Positions 19,069 to 28,284 of a stretch of DNA of 64,000 nt are shown here, piece after piece. How positions within the stretch are numbered: the stretch's first letter is position 1; each line of letters begins with the position of its first letter. Source of the DNA: Clostridioides difficile (GTDB lineage: Bacteria; Bacillota; Clostridia; Peptostreptococcales; Peptostreptococcaceae); contig NZ_JRHN01000013.1 in NCBI RefSeq assembly GCF_001299635.1, positions 1-64,000 of the forward strand. The letters run 5' to 3'. A program made the translations under genes and the position numbers. The notes beneath the pieces are model-generated. The model saw only the letters and a list, made by a program, of their open reading frames with translations. It was not told where the DNA came from and ran no database searches.

Positions 19069-19100
19069 TCATTAAAGCTATTATGTGAGGGGGGTAATCT

Positions 19101-19361
19101 TTGAGATCTCATATAGAGGAAAGGGCCATAGTGGTAGCAAAATATATACTTGAAAAAAACACTACAGTAAGACAAACCGCCAAGACATTTGGAGTAAGTA
19201 AAAGTACAATTCACAAGGATGTTACAGAAAGATTGAAGGAAATAAATCCATCCCTTGCCAAAGAAGTTAAAAGTGTGCTAGACAAGAATAAATCAGAGAG
19301 ACATATTAGAGGGGGATTAGCAACTAAATTAAAGTATGAGAAGGAACATAAAAAAATGTAG
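19101..19361 (+). CDS. spoIIID: Sporulation transcription factor SpoIIID
   Basis: An 86-residue DNA-binding protein that modulates the mother-cell sigma-E regulon and sigK. The helix-turn-helix TVRQTAKTFGVSKSTIHKDV (about 22-41) and the basic C-terminal segment RHIRGGLATKLKYEKEHKK match Bacillus SpoIIID closely. Translation begins at TTG 19101, six bases after GAGGGGGG; no ATG is available. Its own terminator begins in the stop codon. Confidence 0.96.
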   Translation: MRSHIEERAIVVAKYILEKNTTVRQTAKTFGVSKSTIHKDVTERLKEINPSLAKEVKSVLDKNKSERHIRGGLATKLKYEKEHKKM

Positions 19362-19385
19362 GTTAAAAACCTACTTTTTTTATTG
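19358..19385 (+). terminator. Terminator overlapping the spoIIID stop codon
   Basis: GTAGGTT pairs with AACCTAC around AAA, then a run of seven T. The stem starts inside the last codons of spoIIID. Confidence 0.92.
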
Positions 19386-19556
19386 AATTAGATTATTGTA
19401 ATAAATATATTAAATAATTATAAATAGCAAAATAATAATACCCTCAAAACATTTATTTTCTCTTGATTAAAGCGAGTTTTTTGTATATGCTTTATTATAG
19501 GAGTATTAAAGTAGACTTATAATATAATCTAATATATAAATGAAGGAGTTGAAAAA

Positions 19557-20576
19557 ATGGCTGGAGCTGATATAGGCATAGATTTAGGTACTGCAAACGT
19601 ACTTGTTTATGTTAGTGGTAAGGGAATCGTTTTAGAAGAACCATCTGTTGTAGCAATAGATAATAGGACAGATTCTGTTTTAGCTGTGGGAGAAGAAGCT
19701 AAAAAAATGATAGGAAGAACACCAAGTAATATAGTTGCTATAAGACCTTTAAGAGATGGTGTAATTTCGGATTATGATGTAACTGAGAAGATGTTAAAAT
19801 CTTTTATAGATAAGATAGTTGATAAAAAAGGATTTGGAAGATTCTTCATGCCAAGAATTATGGTATGTGTGCCAACTGGTGTTACAGAAGTAGAAAAAAG
19901 AGCAGTAGAGGATGCTACTAGACAAGCCGGAGCTAGAGAAGTATATATCATAGAAGAACCAATAGCAGCAGCCATAGGAGCTGGAGTAGACATATCACAA
20001 CCTAATGGTAATATGATTATAGATATTGGTGGAGGGACTGTGGATATAGCCGTAATATCTCTAGGAGGAGCTGTTGTAAGTGAATCTATAAAAGTTGGTG
20101 GAGATAGATTTGATGATTCTATAGTTAAGTATATGAAAAAACAACACAATCTTCTTATAGGTGAAAGAACAGCAGAGAAAATTAAGTTTGAAATCGGTTC
20201 TGCATTTAAGAGAGAAGAAGAAAAATATATGAAGATAACAGGAAGAAACTTAATTACAGGGCTTCCTAGTTCTATAACTATAAATTCAACAGAAATGCTA
20301 GAAGCACTTAGAGAATGTGTTGAGCAAATAGTAGTTGCCACTCATGCTGTTTTAGAAAAAACACCCCCTGAATTAGCAGCAGATATAGGAGATGTTGGTA
20401 TAATAATGACTGGTGGAGGTTCATTATTATACGGATTGGATAAAATAATAGAACAAAGAACAGGGATAACTGTTACAATAGCAGAGGAGCCATTGTCTTG
20501 TGTTGCAAAAGGGACAGGAATAGCTTTGGGTTCAATAGACTTACTTGAAACAGGTGGGTCTTTTAGAAGAAAATAA
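19557..20576 (+). CDS. mreB: Rod-shape protein MreB/Mbl
   Basis: Bacterial actin of 339 residues that guides cell-wall elongation. ATPase motifs are visible: DIGIDLGTANVLVYVSGKG (phosphate 1), IIDIGGGTVDIAVISLGG (phosphate 2) and MTGGGSLLYGLDKII (adenosine loop). Its position after spoIIID corresponds to mbl in B. subtilis. Whether it works as MreB or Mbl cannot be settled from the sequence. A GAAGGAG site precedes ATG. fabZ follows 15 bases after the stop, so the two may share a transcript. Confidence 0.95.
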   Translation: MAGADIGIDLGTANVLVYVSGKGIVLEEPSVVAIDNRTDSVLAVGEEAKKMIGRTPSNIVAIRPLRDGVISDYDVTEKMLKSFIDKIVDKKGFGRFFMPRIMVCVPTGVTEVEKRAVEDATRQAGAREVYIIEEPIAAAIGAGVDISQPNGNMIIDIGGGTVDIAVISLGGAVVSESIKVGGDRFDDSIVKYMKKQHNLLIGERTAEKIKFEIGSAFKREEEKYMKITGRNLITGLPSSITINSTEMLEALRECVEQIVVATHAVLEKTPPELAADIGDVGIIMTGGGSLLYGLDKIIEQRTGITVTIAEEPLSCVAKGTGIALGSIDLLETGGSFRRK

Positions 20577-20591
20577 TTAGGAGAGTTAAGA

Positions 20592-21020
20592 ATGCTAAAT
20601 ATAGATGAAATAAAAAAATTAATACCACATAGATATCCATTTTTATTAGTGGACAAGATTACAGAGTTAGAAGTTGGGAAAAGAGCTGTTGGTATAAAAA
20701 ATGTAACAGTGAATGAGCCATTTTTTCAAGGTCACTTTCCAGAATATCCATTGATGCCAGGAGTATTGATAGTAGAGGCTTTGGCACAAGTGTGTGGAGT
20801 TGCAATGATGTCTGTAGATGAAAATAAAGGAAAATTAGGTGTATTTGCAGGTATAGATAAGGTTAGAATTAAGAGAGAAGTAAGACCAGGAGACACATTA
20901 ACTATGGAAGTTGAAATGACAACTCTTAGAAGAAATATAGCTAAGGCAGATGCTAAGGCATATGTTGGTGATGAGCTTGTCTGTAAAGGTGAATTAATGT
21001 TCGCTTTGGTGGAAAAGTAA
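20592..21020 (+). CDS. fabZ: 3-hydroxyacyl-[ACP] dehydratase FabZ
   Basis: Dehydrates 3-hydroxyacyl-ACP in type II fatty-acid elongation. It is a 142-residue hot-dog-fold enzyme with the active-site His48 in [14 protein letters not shown] and Glu62 in IVEALAQ. It starts [21 protein letters not shown], typical of the family. AGGAGA precedes ATG. It sits next to mreB and away from a fab cluster. A strong terminator shared with the converging yyaC follows. Confidence 0.96.
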   Translation: MLNIDEIKKLIPHRYPFLLVDKITELEVGKRAVGIKNVTVNEPFFQGHFPEYPLMPGVLIVEALAQVCGVAMMSVDENKGKLGVFAGIDKVRIKREVRPGDTLTMEVEMTTLRRNIAKADAKAYVGDELVCKGELMFALVEK

Positions 21021-21039
21021 AAATTCACAATATAAAAGT

Positions 21040-21095
21040 AAAAAGGTAGATAATTTGGAGTATTCAATTAGATACTCTAAAATATCTACCTTTTT
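21040..21095. terminator. Bidirectional terminator between fabZ and yyaC
   Basis: AAAAAGGTAGATA pairs with TATCTACCTTTTT, with GGAGTAT/ATACTC inside. It has A-runs on one side and T-runs on the other, so it can stop transcription from both converging genes. Confidence 0.9.
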
Positions 21096-21130
21096 ATATA
21101 AAAAATTTTATCAGTTACTTCACATTGGAC

Positions 21131-21640
21131 TTAGGTGGATACTAATAAAGCTAAGGCTATTGTTTCAGCTAAGTCCAATATAAAGCTAAGACGTATATTA
21201 TTAAATGAAAGTCTATTATTTTCATCAATTTTATCTACAATTCCTACTATAGAATAATTTCCTATTTGAGGTAGTTTTTTGCCAACACCTTTTCCGGGCA
21301 GGATAGGTCCTTCTCTAATTTGTATATTACCTATGTTACTCTGCGACCCCAAGCAAGCATCTATAGCCAAGAAGTTACCTTGTATATGTGTATTTTTTAT
21401 AGTATCTAAAGACTCATATATATTTAAGGCGTGAATAGGGTTATCTAGTGTACCGTAAACGGGGTATTTAAATTTACTGTTCTTAAGTATTGTTCCAACT
21501 AAAGGGCCTAAAGTATCACCTATAGCCCTGTCTGTTCCTATGCAAACAACAATCGTATTTTCATTAATTATAGTTTTTAGAACTGAACTTAGCATCTGTA
21601 TAACATCATCATCGCTGTAATTTACTTTAGCTAAATACAA
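21131..21640 (-). CDS. yyaC: Sporulation protein YyaC (GPR-like, DUF1256)
   Basis: A 169-residue protein related to the germination protease GPR fold. The signature VVCIGTDRAIGDTLGPLVGT lies near residues 31-50, followed by YGTLDNPIHALN and LAIDACLGS. The preferred start is TTG 21640 (MYLAKVNYSDDD), six bases after the ribosome site AAGGGGGTG; the frame is also open from TTG 21658, which lies upstream of that site. YyaC is sporulation-associated in Bacillus, but its substrate is not known. It converges on fabZ. Confidence 0.85.
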   Translation of the reverse strand: MYLAKVNYSDDDVIQMLSSVLKTIINENTIVVCIGTDRAIGDTLGPLVGTILKNSKFKYPVYGTLDNPIHALNIYESLDTIKNTHIQGNFLAIDACLGSQSNIGNIQIREGPILPGKGVGKKLPQIGNYSIVGIVDKIDENNRLSFNNIRLSFILDLAETIALALLVST

Positions 21641-21768
21641 TAGGAACACCCCCTTCAAAAAAATATATGAATAAAAAACAATAAAAAGACCTAACTTTAA
21701 ATTTCAGATAGAGATAATATTTTATTTGTCTTACAAAAAAAGGAATGGGAAAAATATGACTAAAAATC

Positions 21769-21797
21769 TTGACAAAATTTTAAAAAAATAGTAAGCT
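21769..21797 (+). promoter_or_regulatory. Promoter of the metK leader
   Basis: A perfect TTGACA at 21769-21774, 17 bp, then TAAGCT at 21792-21797, about 35 bases before the riboswitch. Confidence 0.65.
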
Positions 21798-21830
21798 AGT
21801 AAAGTAAAACAAAACTTAAATCTTGATTAC

Positions 21831-21930
21831 CTTATCAAGAGCGGCTGAGGGATAGGCCCTGTGAAGCCCAGCAACCACCCAAATGGGAAAAGGTGCTAAT
21901 TCCTACAAGACAAAAGTCTTGAAAGATGAG
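21831..21930 (+). ncRNA. SAM-I (S-box) riboswitch
   Basis: The P1 helix pairs CTTATC (21831-21836) with GATGAG (21925-21930). The conserved core reads AGAGCGGCTGAGGGA, GAAGCCCAGCAACC and GGTGCTAATTCCTACA, as in S-box aptamers. SAM binding should favour the downstream terminator and switch off metK. Confidence 0.97.
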
Positions 21931-21961
21931 GTCAGTTAATTAGTATGCGATTACGATTATT

Positions 21962-21991
21962 AACCTCTTCTTATAAAGGAGAGGTTTTTTA
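21962..21991 (+). terminator. Riboswitch expression-platform terminator
   Basis: AACCTCT pairs with AGAGGTT, followed by TTTTT. AACCTC can alternatively pair with the GAGGT that follows P1, giving the on/off switch. Confidence 0.9.
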
Positions 21992-22068
21992 TTTTGAGTA
22001 AAATTTCTAAAATTAAAAATAAGGTAAAACCTATAATAAAAATTGAGAATGTATAAGGGGGAATAAAA

Positions 22069-23262
22069 ATGGCAAGACATTTATTTACGTCAGAATCAGT
22101 TACAGAAGGACATCCTGATAAGATATGTGACCAAATATCAGATTCAATATTAGATGCATTATTAGAAAAAGACCCACAATCTAGAGTAGCTTGTGAAACT
22201 ACAGTTACGACTGGATTAGTTTTAGTAGCAGGAGAAATAAGTACATCTGCTTATGTAGATATTCCTAAACTAGTAAGAGAAACAGTAAAAGAAATTGGAT
22301 ATACAAGAGCGAAATATGGATTCGACTGTGATACTTGTGCAGTTATAACTTCTATAGATGAGCAATCTGGAGACATAGCTATGGGAGTTGATGAAGGTCT
22401 AGAAAGTAAGACTGGAGAAGAAATAGAAGAAGAAATAGAAAAAGTCGGAGCTGGAGACCAAGGAATAATGTTTGGATTTGCATGTAATGAGACTCCAGAA
22501 TTAATGCCACTTCCAATATCTTTAGCTCATAAATTATCAAGAAGACTTACAGAAGTTAGAAAGACAGGTATAGTTGATTATTTAAGACCAGATGGAAAAA
22601 CTCAAGTTACTGTTGAATATGAAGGAAATAAAGCTGTAAGAGTACATACAGTTCTTATATCAGCTCAACATTGTGAAACAGTATCAAATGATAAAATAAG
22701 AGAAGATATAATTAATCATGTTATTAAAGCAGTTATACCAGCAGAATTACTTGATGAAGAAACTAAAATTTATATAAATCCAACAGGAAGATTTGTTATA
22801 GGAGGACCTCAAGGAGATACAGGTCTTACAGGAAGAAAAATAATAATAGATACTTATGGTGGATATTCTAGACATGGTGGAGGAGCTTTCTCAGGAAAAG
22901 ACCCTACAAAAGTTGATAGATCTGCTGCTTATGCAGCTAGATATGTTGCTAAAAATATTGTTGCAGCTGGTCTTGCAGATAAATGCGAGATAGAACTTGC
23001 ATACGCTATAGGTATAGCTAGACCGTTGTCTATATTCATAGATACTTTTGGGACAGGTAAAGTTTCAGAGGAAAAACTTGTTGAATTAGTAGAAAAACAC
23101 TTTGATTTAAGACCAGGAGCTATAATAAGAGACTTAGATTTAAGAAAGCCTCTTTACAAAAAAGTTGCTGCTTATGGTCATTTTGGTAGAACTGATATAG
23201 ATTTACCTTGGGAAAAAATTGACAAAGTTGAGCAATTAAGAAAAGATGCCTTAGGTGAATAA
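22069..23262 (+). CDS. metK: S-adenosylmethionine synthase MetK
   Basis: Makes S-adenosylmethionine from methionine and ATP. At 397 residues it has the standard length. It starts [20 protein letters not shown] with the catalytic GHPDK. The signatures [12 protein letters not shown] and [20 protein letters not shown], and the C-terminal [12 protein letters not shown], are present. AGGGGG lies before ATG. Its transcription is controlled by the SAM-I riboswitch upstream, and it is followed by its own terminator. Confidence 0.98.
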   Translation: MARHLFTSESVTEGHPDKICDQISDSILDALLEKDPQSRVACETTVTTGLVLVAGEISTSAYVDIPKLVRETVKEIGYTRAKYGFDCDTCAVITSIDEQSGDIAMGVDEGLESKTGEEIEEEIEKVGAGDQGIMFGFACNETPELMPLPISLAHKLSRRLTEVRKTGIVDYLRPDGKTQVTVEYEGNKAVRVHTVLISAQHCETVSNDKIREDIINHVIKAVIPAELLDEETKIYINPTGRFVIGGPQGDTGLTGRKIIIDTYGGYSRHGGGAFSGKDPTKVDRSAAYAARYVAKNIVAAGLADKCEIELAYAIGIARPLSIFIDTFGTGKVSEEKLVELVEKHFDLRPGAIIRDLDLRKPLYKKVAAYGHFGRTDIDLPWEKIDKVEQLRKDALGE

Positions 23263-23274
23263 TTTTTAATTAAT

Positions 23275-23320
23275 AAACTGTTAGAATGTAATTTTATGAT
23301 TATATTCTAACAGTTTTTTT
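23275..23320 (+). terminator. Terminator after metK
   Basis: AAACTGTTAGAAT (23275-23287) pairs with ATTCTAACAGTTT (23304-23316), then a T-run. Confidence 0.92.
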
Positions 23321-23580
23321 ATTGTAGATTAAATATTTTTAATAAATGTTAATTTCCCATCATATAATAGATAAACAGTATTTAATTAGATTAGTGTATT
23401 ATATTTTTTAATATTATACTAAATCAGTACATATCATGGAAAATATGTTAAAGAATGGTTAAGATTGTGTTAACTACTGTTAAATAATTGAAAATATATT
23501 GAAATATCACAACAATACATCTAATATAATCTTAATAAACTTACACTTTAAAAATTATTTTAATTAGGGGGGAGTAGTGT
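23321..23580. other. AT-rich spacer before the YkvI-like gene
   Basis: No gene is seen. An imperfect inverted repeat around 23391-23423 (TTAGTGTATTATATT with AATATTATACTAA) could be an operator. A GGGGGG ribosome site lies just before 23581. No clear promoter hexamers were found. Confidence 0.4.
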
Positions 23581-24678
23581 ATGTCAGGAAAAGTAAATAT
23601 TAAAACTGTTATAAGTTTTGCTGGAGCTTATGTAGCTACTGTAATAGGTTCTGGATTTGCAACTGGTCAAGAGATATTGCAATTTTTTACGTTTTATGGA
23701 TATGCTGGTATTATAGGTGGAATAATATCTATGGTATTATTTTCATGGTTTGGAGCAGAAGTTATAGATAAAGGAAGAGAGCTAAAACTTAAGGAGCCAA
23801 TAAAGATTTATCAAGTATATTGTGGAAAATATCTTGGTACATTCTTTGAATGGTTTGGACCATTGTTCTTATTTGGAACACTAGTAATAATGATTGCAGG
23901 GGCAGGAGCTACATTATCAGAGTACTATGGATTAAATCCATATGTAGGTAGGATTGGTATGGCAATCGTTTCCCTAATAACTGTTTCTTTAGGTCTAACA
24001 AGACTTTCTAAGATACTAGGTAATATAGGTCCTATAATAATAATATTTACACTTTTAGTAGGAGCTATTAGTCTATGTAGTAATATTGATGCTTTACCAA
24101 ATGCTGGGGCTATGGTTGATAGTTTAAACATTAAAACTGCTACATCAAGTGGGTATTTCTCAGGTGTGCTTTATACTTGTTATAATGTAATTATAGTAAT
24201 CACATTCTTAACAGGAATGGGCTCTTCTGCAGTAAACAAAAAAGATGCTGTATGGGGTGGTATAGTAGGAGGAATAGCTCTTATGGCAGCAGCTATAATG
24301 ATGAATCTAGCATTGCTTTCAGACATAGGAAATATATATACAAAAGAGATACCAGCACTTTACTTAGCTGATAAAATATCTCCAATAATAGGTGTTTTAT
24401 TCTCAGTAGTACTTTTATTAGGAATATACACTACAGCTGTTCCACTATTATGGTCAGTAACTAACAGATTTGTAGAAGATGACCATCCTAAATTTAGAAT
24501 TATAACAATAGTAGTAAGTATATTAGCATGTATAGGAGGCTTATTACCATTTGATAAACTAGTAGGAACTCTATATCCATATACAGGTTACATGGGAATT
24601 TTAATTTTACTATGTATGCTTTATAGAAGAATTACTAAGACCAGTGGATATAAGGAAAATAAATCTGAAATAAGTTAG
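23581..24678 (+). CDS. YkvI-like integral membrane transporter-fold protein
   Basis: A 365-residue polytopic protein with about ten hydrophobic helices. The N-terminal AYVATVIGSGFATGQEILQF is typical of YkvI-like proteins, distant members of the amino acid-polyamine-cation superfamily; the GSGFATGQE segment resembles the unwound first helix of LeuT-fold transporters. The substrate is unknown. Single-gene unit: terminators lie on both sides. A very strong GGGGGG ribosome site is present. Confidence 0.75.
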   Translation: MSGKVNIKTVISFAGAYVATVIGSGFATGQEILQFFTFYGYAGIIGGIISMVLFSWFGAEVIDKGRELKLKEPIKIYQVYCGKYLGTFFEWFGPLFLFGTLVIMIAGAGATLSEYYGLNPYVGRIGMAIVSLITVSLGLTRLSKILGNIGPIIIIFTLLVGAISLCSNIDALPNAGAMVDSLNIKTATSSGYFSGVLYTCYNVIIVITFLTGMGSSAVNKKDAVWGGIVGGIALMAAAIMMNLALLSDIGNIYTKEIPALYLADKISPIIGVLFSVVLLLGIYTTAVPLLWSVTNRFVEDDHPKFRIITIVVSILACIGGLLPFDKLVGTLYPYTGYMGILILLCMLYRRITKTSGYKENKSEIS

Positions 24679-24746
24679 TATTAGGATAATTTTATGAAAT
24701 TTAATTTGTAGTTTACACATAAAGTGATTAAAATAAAATAGTTATT

Positions 24747-24783
24747 AAAATATGGCACCTGTTTTTTAAGGTGTCATATTTTT
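24747..24783 (+). terminator. Terminator after the YkvI-like gene
   Basis: AAATATGGCACCT pairs with AGGTGTCATATTT with a G-T pair, followed by T residues. Confidence 0.85.
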
Positions 24784-24937
24784 GGATGCACAATTTTTTT
24801 GTTTCTGATAAAATGTATAATAGTTGGAAATTACGTTAAGTATAAAAATATAAAAACTTTTCTAGAACTATCACAGTTTGACATATAAAACATACTGACT
24901 TAACAGGAGCGAGTATTAGTATTTTTAGGAGATAAAA

Positions 24938-27157
24938 ATGGAAAAATTAGAAGGAATGATAAGTGAAATAGTCTTTAAAAATGAGGACAATGGATATACA
25001 ATAGCTCATCTAGTAAATGAAAAAGATGAAATTGTAATTGTAGGATGTATGCCTACTTTGGCAACTGGAGAAAGTATAGAAGTTGAAGGTAAATGGGTAA
25101 ACCATAAGATTTATGGTACTCAGTTTGAAGTAAATAGTTTTATGCCAGTGACACCCTCATCCTTAGAAGGAATTTATGTCTATTTATCTTCTGGAATGAT
25201 ACATGGTATTGGTGAAAAAATGGCTAAGAGAATAATTGATAAATTTGGTGTAGATACACTAAATGTCATACAAAATTCACCAGAGAGACTACAAGAAGTA
25301 GATGGTATAGGGAGTAAAAAGGTAAAACAAATAGTAAAAAGTTATGAAGAAGATAGAGAACTGAGAAATATAATAATAGAACTATCTCCTTTTGGAATAA
25401 CACCAAATTACTGTCTAAAAATATACAAGAAATATAAAAGTAGTGCAATAGAAGTTATAAATAAAAATCCATATCAACTTGCTGAAGATATAAGAGGAAT
25501 TGGATTTAAGGTGGCTGACAGTATAGCCAATAAAATTGGTATAGATAAAAATTCCAAGGATAGAGTTTGTCAGGGAATTTTATACACTTTAAATAAATCT
25601 CTAAGCAATGGACATACATATTTACCAGAGCATATCCTAATACAAGATTCGGAAAAATTATTGGAGCTAAAAGGAGAAATAATAAAAGAGTGCATAATGA
25701 TGCTAGTTTATAATCAAAAAATACATATAGAGAAAGTAAACAATGAAAATCTTATATATCTTATGCCATACTACTTAGCTGAGAATGGAGTATGTAGCCA
25801 AATAGTAAAACTATCACAGTATGAATTCGAAGACTTGAAAATAGATATAGATAGTGAAATTAATATTTTGGAAGAAGATAAAAAAATCAAGCTAGCAGAA
25901 AAACAAATTTTAGCAGTCAAAGAATCTATTAATAGTGGCGTATTAATTATAACTGGTGGCCCAGGAACTGGTAAGACAACCACTATTAATTCTATCATAG
26001 AAATATTTGAGAATAATGGTAAAAGTGTCACCTTAGCAGCTCCTACAGGAAGAGCAGCAAAGAGAATGAGTGAAACTTCTGATAAAGAAGCAAAAACTAT
26101 ACATAGATTGTTGGAAATGGGTTTCTCAACAGATGATGATTTAACTTTTTTCAAAGATGAAGAAGACCCAATAAATTCAGATGTAATCATTGTTGATGAG
26201 GTATCAATGGTAGATATTATTTTAATGTACAACTTGCTTAGAGCTATAAAATTAGGAACAAGAGTTATTTTGGTTGGAGATAGTGACCAATTACCTTCTG
26301 TAGGAGCTGGAAATGTACTTAAAGATATGATTGATTCTAATATTATAAATGTGGTTAAATTAAATGAAATATTTAGACAAGCACAAGAGAGCATGATAAT
26401 TGTAAATGCTCATAAAATAAACAATGGAGAACCTCTTTATTTAAATACAAAAGAGAAAGATTTCTTTTTTATAAGAAAATCTACTAATGAAGAAATATTA
26501 AATGAAATAATAGGATTAGTTAATGAAAGATTACCTAAATTTTATAAAGTTGATAAATTAAAAGATATACAAGTTTTATCTTCAATGAGAAAAGGTGAGT
26601 TAGGAGTTACTAATCTCAATATAGAGTTACAGAAGTATCTTAACAAAAAAGAAAAATTTAAAGTTGAAGAAAGTTTTTCTAAAAGACTATTTAGAGTTGG
26701 CGATAAAGTAATGCAAGTAAAAAATAACTATACAAAAAAATGGGAGACAGAAGACCAAAAAGAAAGTGGAGAAGGCATCTATAATGGAGACATTGGATAT
26801 GTCTACCACATAGATAAAGATAAGAAAACCATATATGTATTATTTGACCAAACTAAAATTGTATCTTATCTATATGATGAATTAGATGAAATCGACCATA
26901 GTTTCTGTACAACAATACATAAAAGTCAAGGAAGTGAATTTCCAGTTGTAGTATTACCAATAACTTGGGCTCCACCTATGTTACTTAGCCGTAATTTGTT
27001 ATATACAGCTGTAACAAGAGCAAAAAAATTAGTTGTATTAGTTGGAGATGTAAAGTATCTTGAATATATGATAAAAAATAATAGAGTGAATCAAAGGTAT
27101 TCAAATTTAGGATATAAGTTAAATAAATTTAAGCGAGAAGGGCTGTTGATAGAATAA
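24938..27157 (+). CDS. recD2: RecD2-type 5'-3' DNA helicase
   Basis: A 739-residue superfamily 1B helicase of the RecD2 class, which works without RecBC. The N-terminal part has an OB-like region and helix-hairpin-helix motifs (GIGEKMAKRIIDKFG, VDGIGSKKVKQIVKSY). Walker A GGPGTGKTTT lies at about 340-349, Walker B IIVDEVSM follows, and the C-terminal TTIHKSQGSEFPVVVLP (motif V) and LLYTAVTRAKKLVVLVGD (motif VI) complete the helicase core. A likely role is in recombination repair. comF follows after two bases and is cotranscribed. Confidence 0.93.
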   Translation: MEKLEGMISEIVFKNEDNGYTIAHLVNEKDEIVIVGCMPTLATGESIEVEGKWVNHKIYGTQFEVNSFMPVTPSSLEGIYVYLSSGMIHGIGEKMAKRIIDKFGVDTLNVIQNSPERLQEVDGIGSKKVKQIVKSYEEDRELRNIIIELSPFGITPNYCLKIYKKYKSSAIEVINKNPYQLAEDIRGIGFKVADSIANKIGIDKNSKDRVCQGILYTLNKSLSNGHTYLPEHILIQDSEKLLELKGEIIKECIMMLVYNQKIHIEKVNNENLIYLMPYYLAENGVCSQIVKLSQYEFEDLKIDIDSEINILEEDKKIKLAEKQILAVKESINSGVLIITGGPGTGKTTTINSIIEIFENNGKSVTLAAPTGRAAKRMSETSDKEAKTIHRLLEMGFSTDDDLTFFKDEEDPINSDVIIVDEVSMVDIILMYNLLRAIKLGTRVILVGDSDQLPSVGAGNVLKDMIDSNIINVVKLNEIFRQAQESMIIVNAHKINNGEPLYLNTKEKDFFFIRKSTNEEILNEIIGLVNERLPKFYKVDKLKDIQVLSSMRKGELGVTNLNIELQKYLNKKEKFKVEESFSKRLFRVGDKVMQVKNNYTKKWETEDQKESGEGIYNGDIGYVYHIDKDKKTIYVLFDQTKIVSYLYDELDEIDHSFCTTIHKSQGSEFPVVVLPITWAPPMLLSRNLLYTAVTRAKKLVVLVGDVKYLEYMIKNNRVNQRYSNLGYKLNKFKREGLLIE

Positions 27158-27159
27158 AT

Positions 27160-27942
27160 ATGAAAATATGCAATGATAATTTTATTAAGCGTTTACAAAA
27201 CATGATTAATAAATGTCTGGATTTTATATATCCTGAGAATATAAGTTGCATAATTTGTGATAAATCCATAAAGAAAACAAATACTTATTCAATATGCAAA
27301 AGCTGTTTTAATGAAATGAATTTTATACAAGATGGTTGTATGAAATGTGGAAAACCAATAATACATCATTCAATTGAAAAGGAGTTTTTTGAAGAGTGTA
27401 GTTACTGTTTTAATAAAGATTTTTATTTTGATAAATCTATATCCTGTATTGAATATAATGATGTAACCAAAAAGATAGTATTAGGGCTAAAATATAATCA
27501 GAAAACATTTATGGCTAGGTATATAGCTGAGATAATGAAAGAAAAGTTGCATTTAGAAAACTTGAAATTTGATTATATACTATTTGTTCCTCTTCATAAA
27601 AAAAGGTTGAACAAAAGAGGCTTTAATCAAGCACAAAAAATAGCGTCTAATTTAAGTAAGATACTTAATATTCCATTATTAGATTGTATAAGTAGAAAAA
27701 AATATACAAGAATGCTCTATAAATTAAACAAAAAAGAAAGAAAAGAAGAACTAAAAAATGTATTTGAAGTTAAAGAAAATATAAAATTAATAAATGATAA
27801 AAATTTACTTTTAATAGATGATATATTTACTACAGGTTTGACAACAAATGAAATTTCTAAACTTCTAAAGTTATCTGGTGCTAATAAGGTATTTGTATTG
27901 ACTCTACTGACAAGAGCAAGTGATAATTATGTTATGGAATAA
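27160..27942 (+). CDS. comFC: ComF family phosphoribosyltransferase-like protein
   Basis: A 260-residue protein with an N-terminal zinc-ribbon (CIICDKSIKK, CKSC, CMKCGKPI, CSYC) and a C-terminal phosphoribosyltransferase fold ending in the PRPP loop LLLIDDIFTTGLT. In competent bacteria ComFC aids uptake of single-stranded DNA. Helicase ComFA is absent here, but recD2 directly precedes it. The start is two bases after the recD2 stop with only a weak ribosome site, so it is translated by coupling. In many Firmicutes comFC is followed by hpf and secA; here an RNA gene and a PTS operon intervene. Confidence 0.9.
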   Translation: MKICNDNFIKRLQNMINKCLDFIYPENISCIICDKSIKKTNTYSICKSCFNEMNFIQDGCMKCGKPIIHHSIEKEFFEECSYCFNKDFYFDKSISCIEYNDVTKKIVLGLKYNQKTFMARYIAEIMKEKLHLENLKFDYILFVPLHKKRLNKRGFNQAQKIASNLSKILNIPLLDCISRKKYTRMLYKLNKKERKEELKNVFEVKENIKLINDKNLLLIDDIFTTGLTTNEISKLLKLSGANKVFVLTLLTRASDNYVME

Positions 27943-27951
27943 TCTTATATG

Positions 27952-27980
27952 TTGACAATTTTAATTTAAAATATTAAAAT
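27952..27980 (+). promoter_or_regulatory. Strong promoter of the 27.99 kb structured RNA
   Basis: A perfect TTGACA at 27952-27957, 17 bp, then TAAAAT at 27975-27980. The predicted start (about 27987) coincides with the first base of the RNA closing helix. Confidence 0.85.
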
Positions 27981-27987
27981 GAATAAG

Positions 27988-28197
27988 TGATATTTAGGTC
28001 TGTGGTTGAAAGTCCAAGCCAGTCGCAGGCAAAAGGATCCACGTAAGTTAACACTAAAAATTGGGTTAATGATCATGGTGCGGCTTAGAAGTAAGACCTA
28101 CCGGTAATAAAATCGAGAGAGAGTAGTAGTGCGGCGAACCCAAGCGAACCCTCCAGTAGGCGAGTGTGGGGTCAAAAACCAGGTCAGCTAAATATCA
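27988..28197 (+). ncRNA. Structured non-coding RNA, probable raiA-motif RNA
   Basis: About 210 nt of unusually GC-rich sequence in an AT-rich genome, without a coding frame. TGATATTTA (27988-27996) pairs perfectly with TAAATATCA (28189-28197) and closes the molecule. A strong promoter ends seven bases upstream and a terminator begins seven bases downstream, so it is its own transcription unit. It does not carry the signatures of T-box, RNase P, SRP, 6S, tmRNA or cobalamin RNAs. raiA-motif RNAs of Firmicutes are reported near raiA/hpf and comFC; the position directly after comF favours that class. The class is inference from synteny. Confidence 0.7.
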
Positions 28198-28203
28198 TAT
28201 TAA

Positions 28204-28243
28204 AGAGAGCTAGCATAATACTTTTATGTGTAGCTCTTTTTTG
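28204..28243 (+). terminator. Terminator of the structured RNA
   Basis: AGAGCTA...CA pairs with TGTGTAGCTCT, then six T. It ends shortly before the PRD regulator gene. Confidence 0.88.
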
Positions 28244-28284
28244 TGTATAATAAATTAAAATTAGGTCATAAAGAGGTGATATAT

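Noticed and set aside
25771..26394. 207-codon open frame antisense to recD2
   Set aside because: It lies within a well-conserved helicase, has no ribosome site and no recognisable domain; it is a shadow of AT-biased codon use. The same applies to other antisense frames such as 1423-2007, 16014-16499 and 19772-20341.
27988..28197. T-box, RNase P or cobalamin riboswitch for the RNA after comF
   Set aside because: The T-box GGTGGNACCGCG motif, the conserved RNase P core and the B12 box are absent; the following gene is a PTS regulator with its own start after the terminator.
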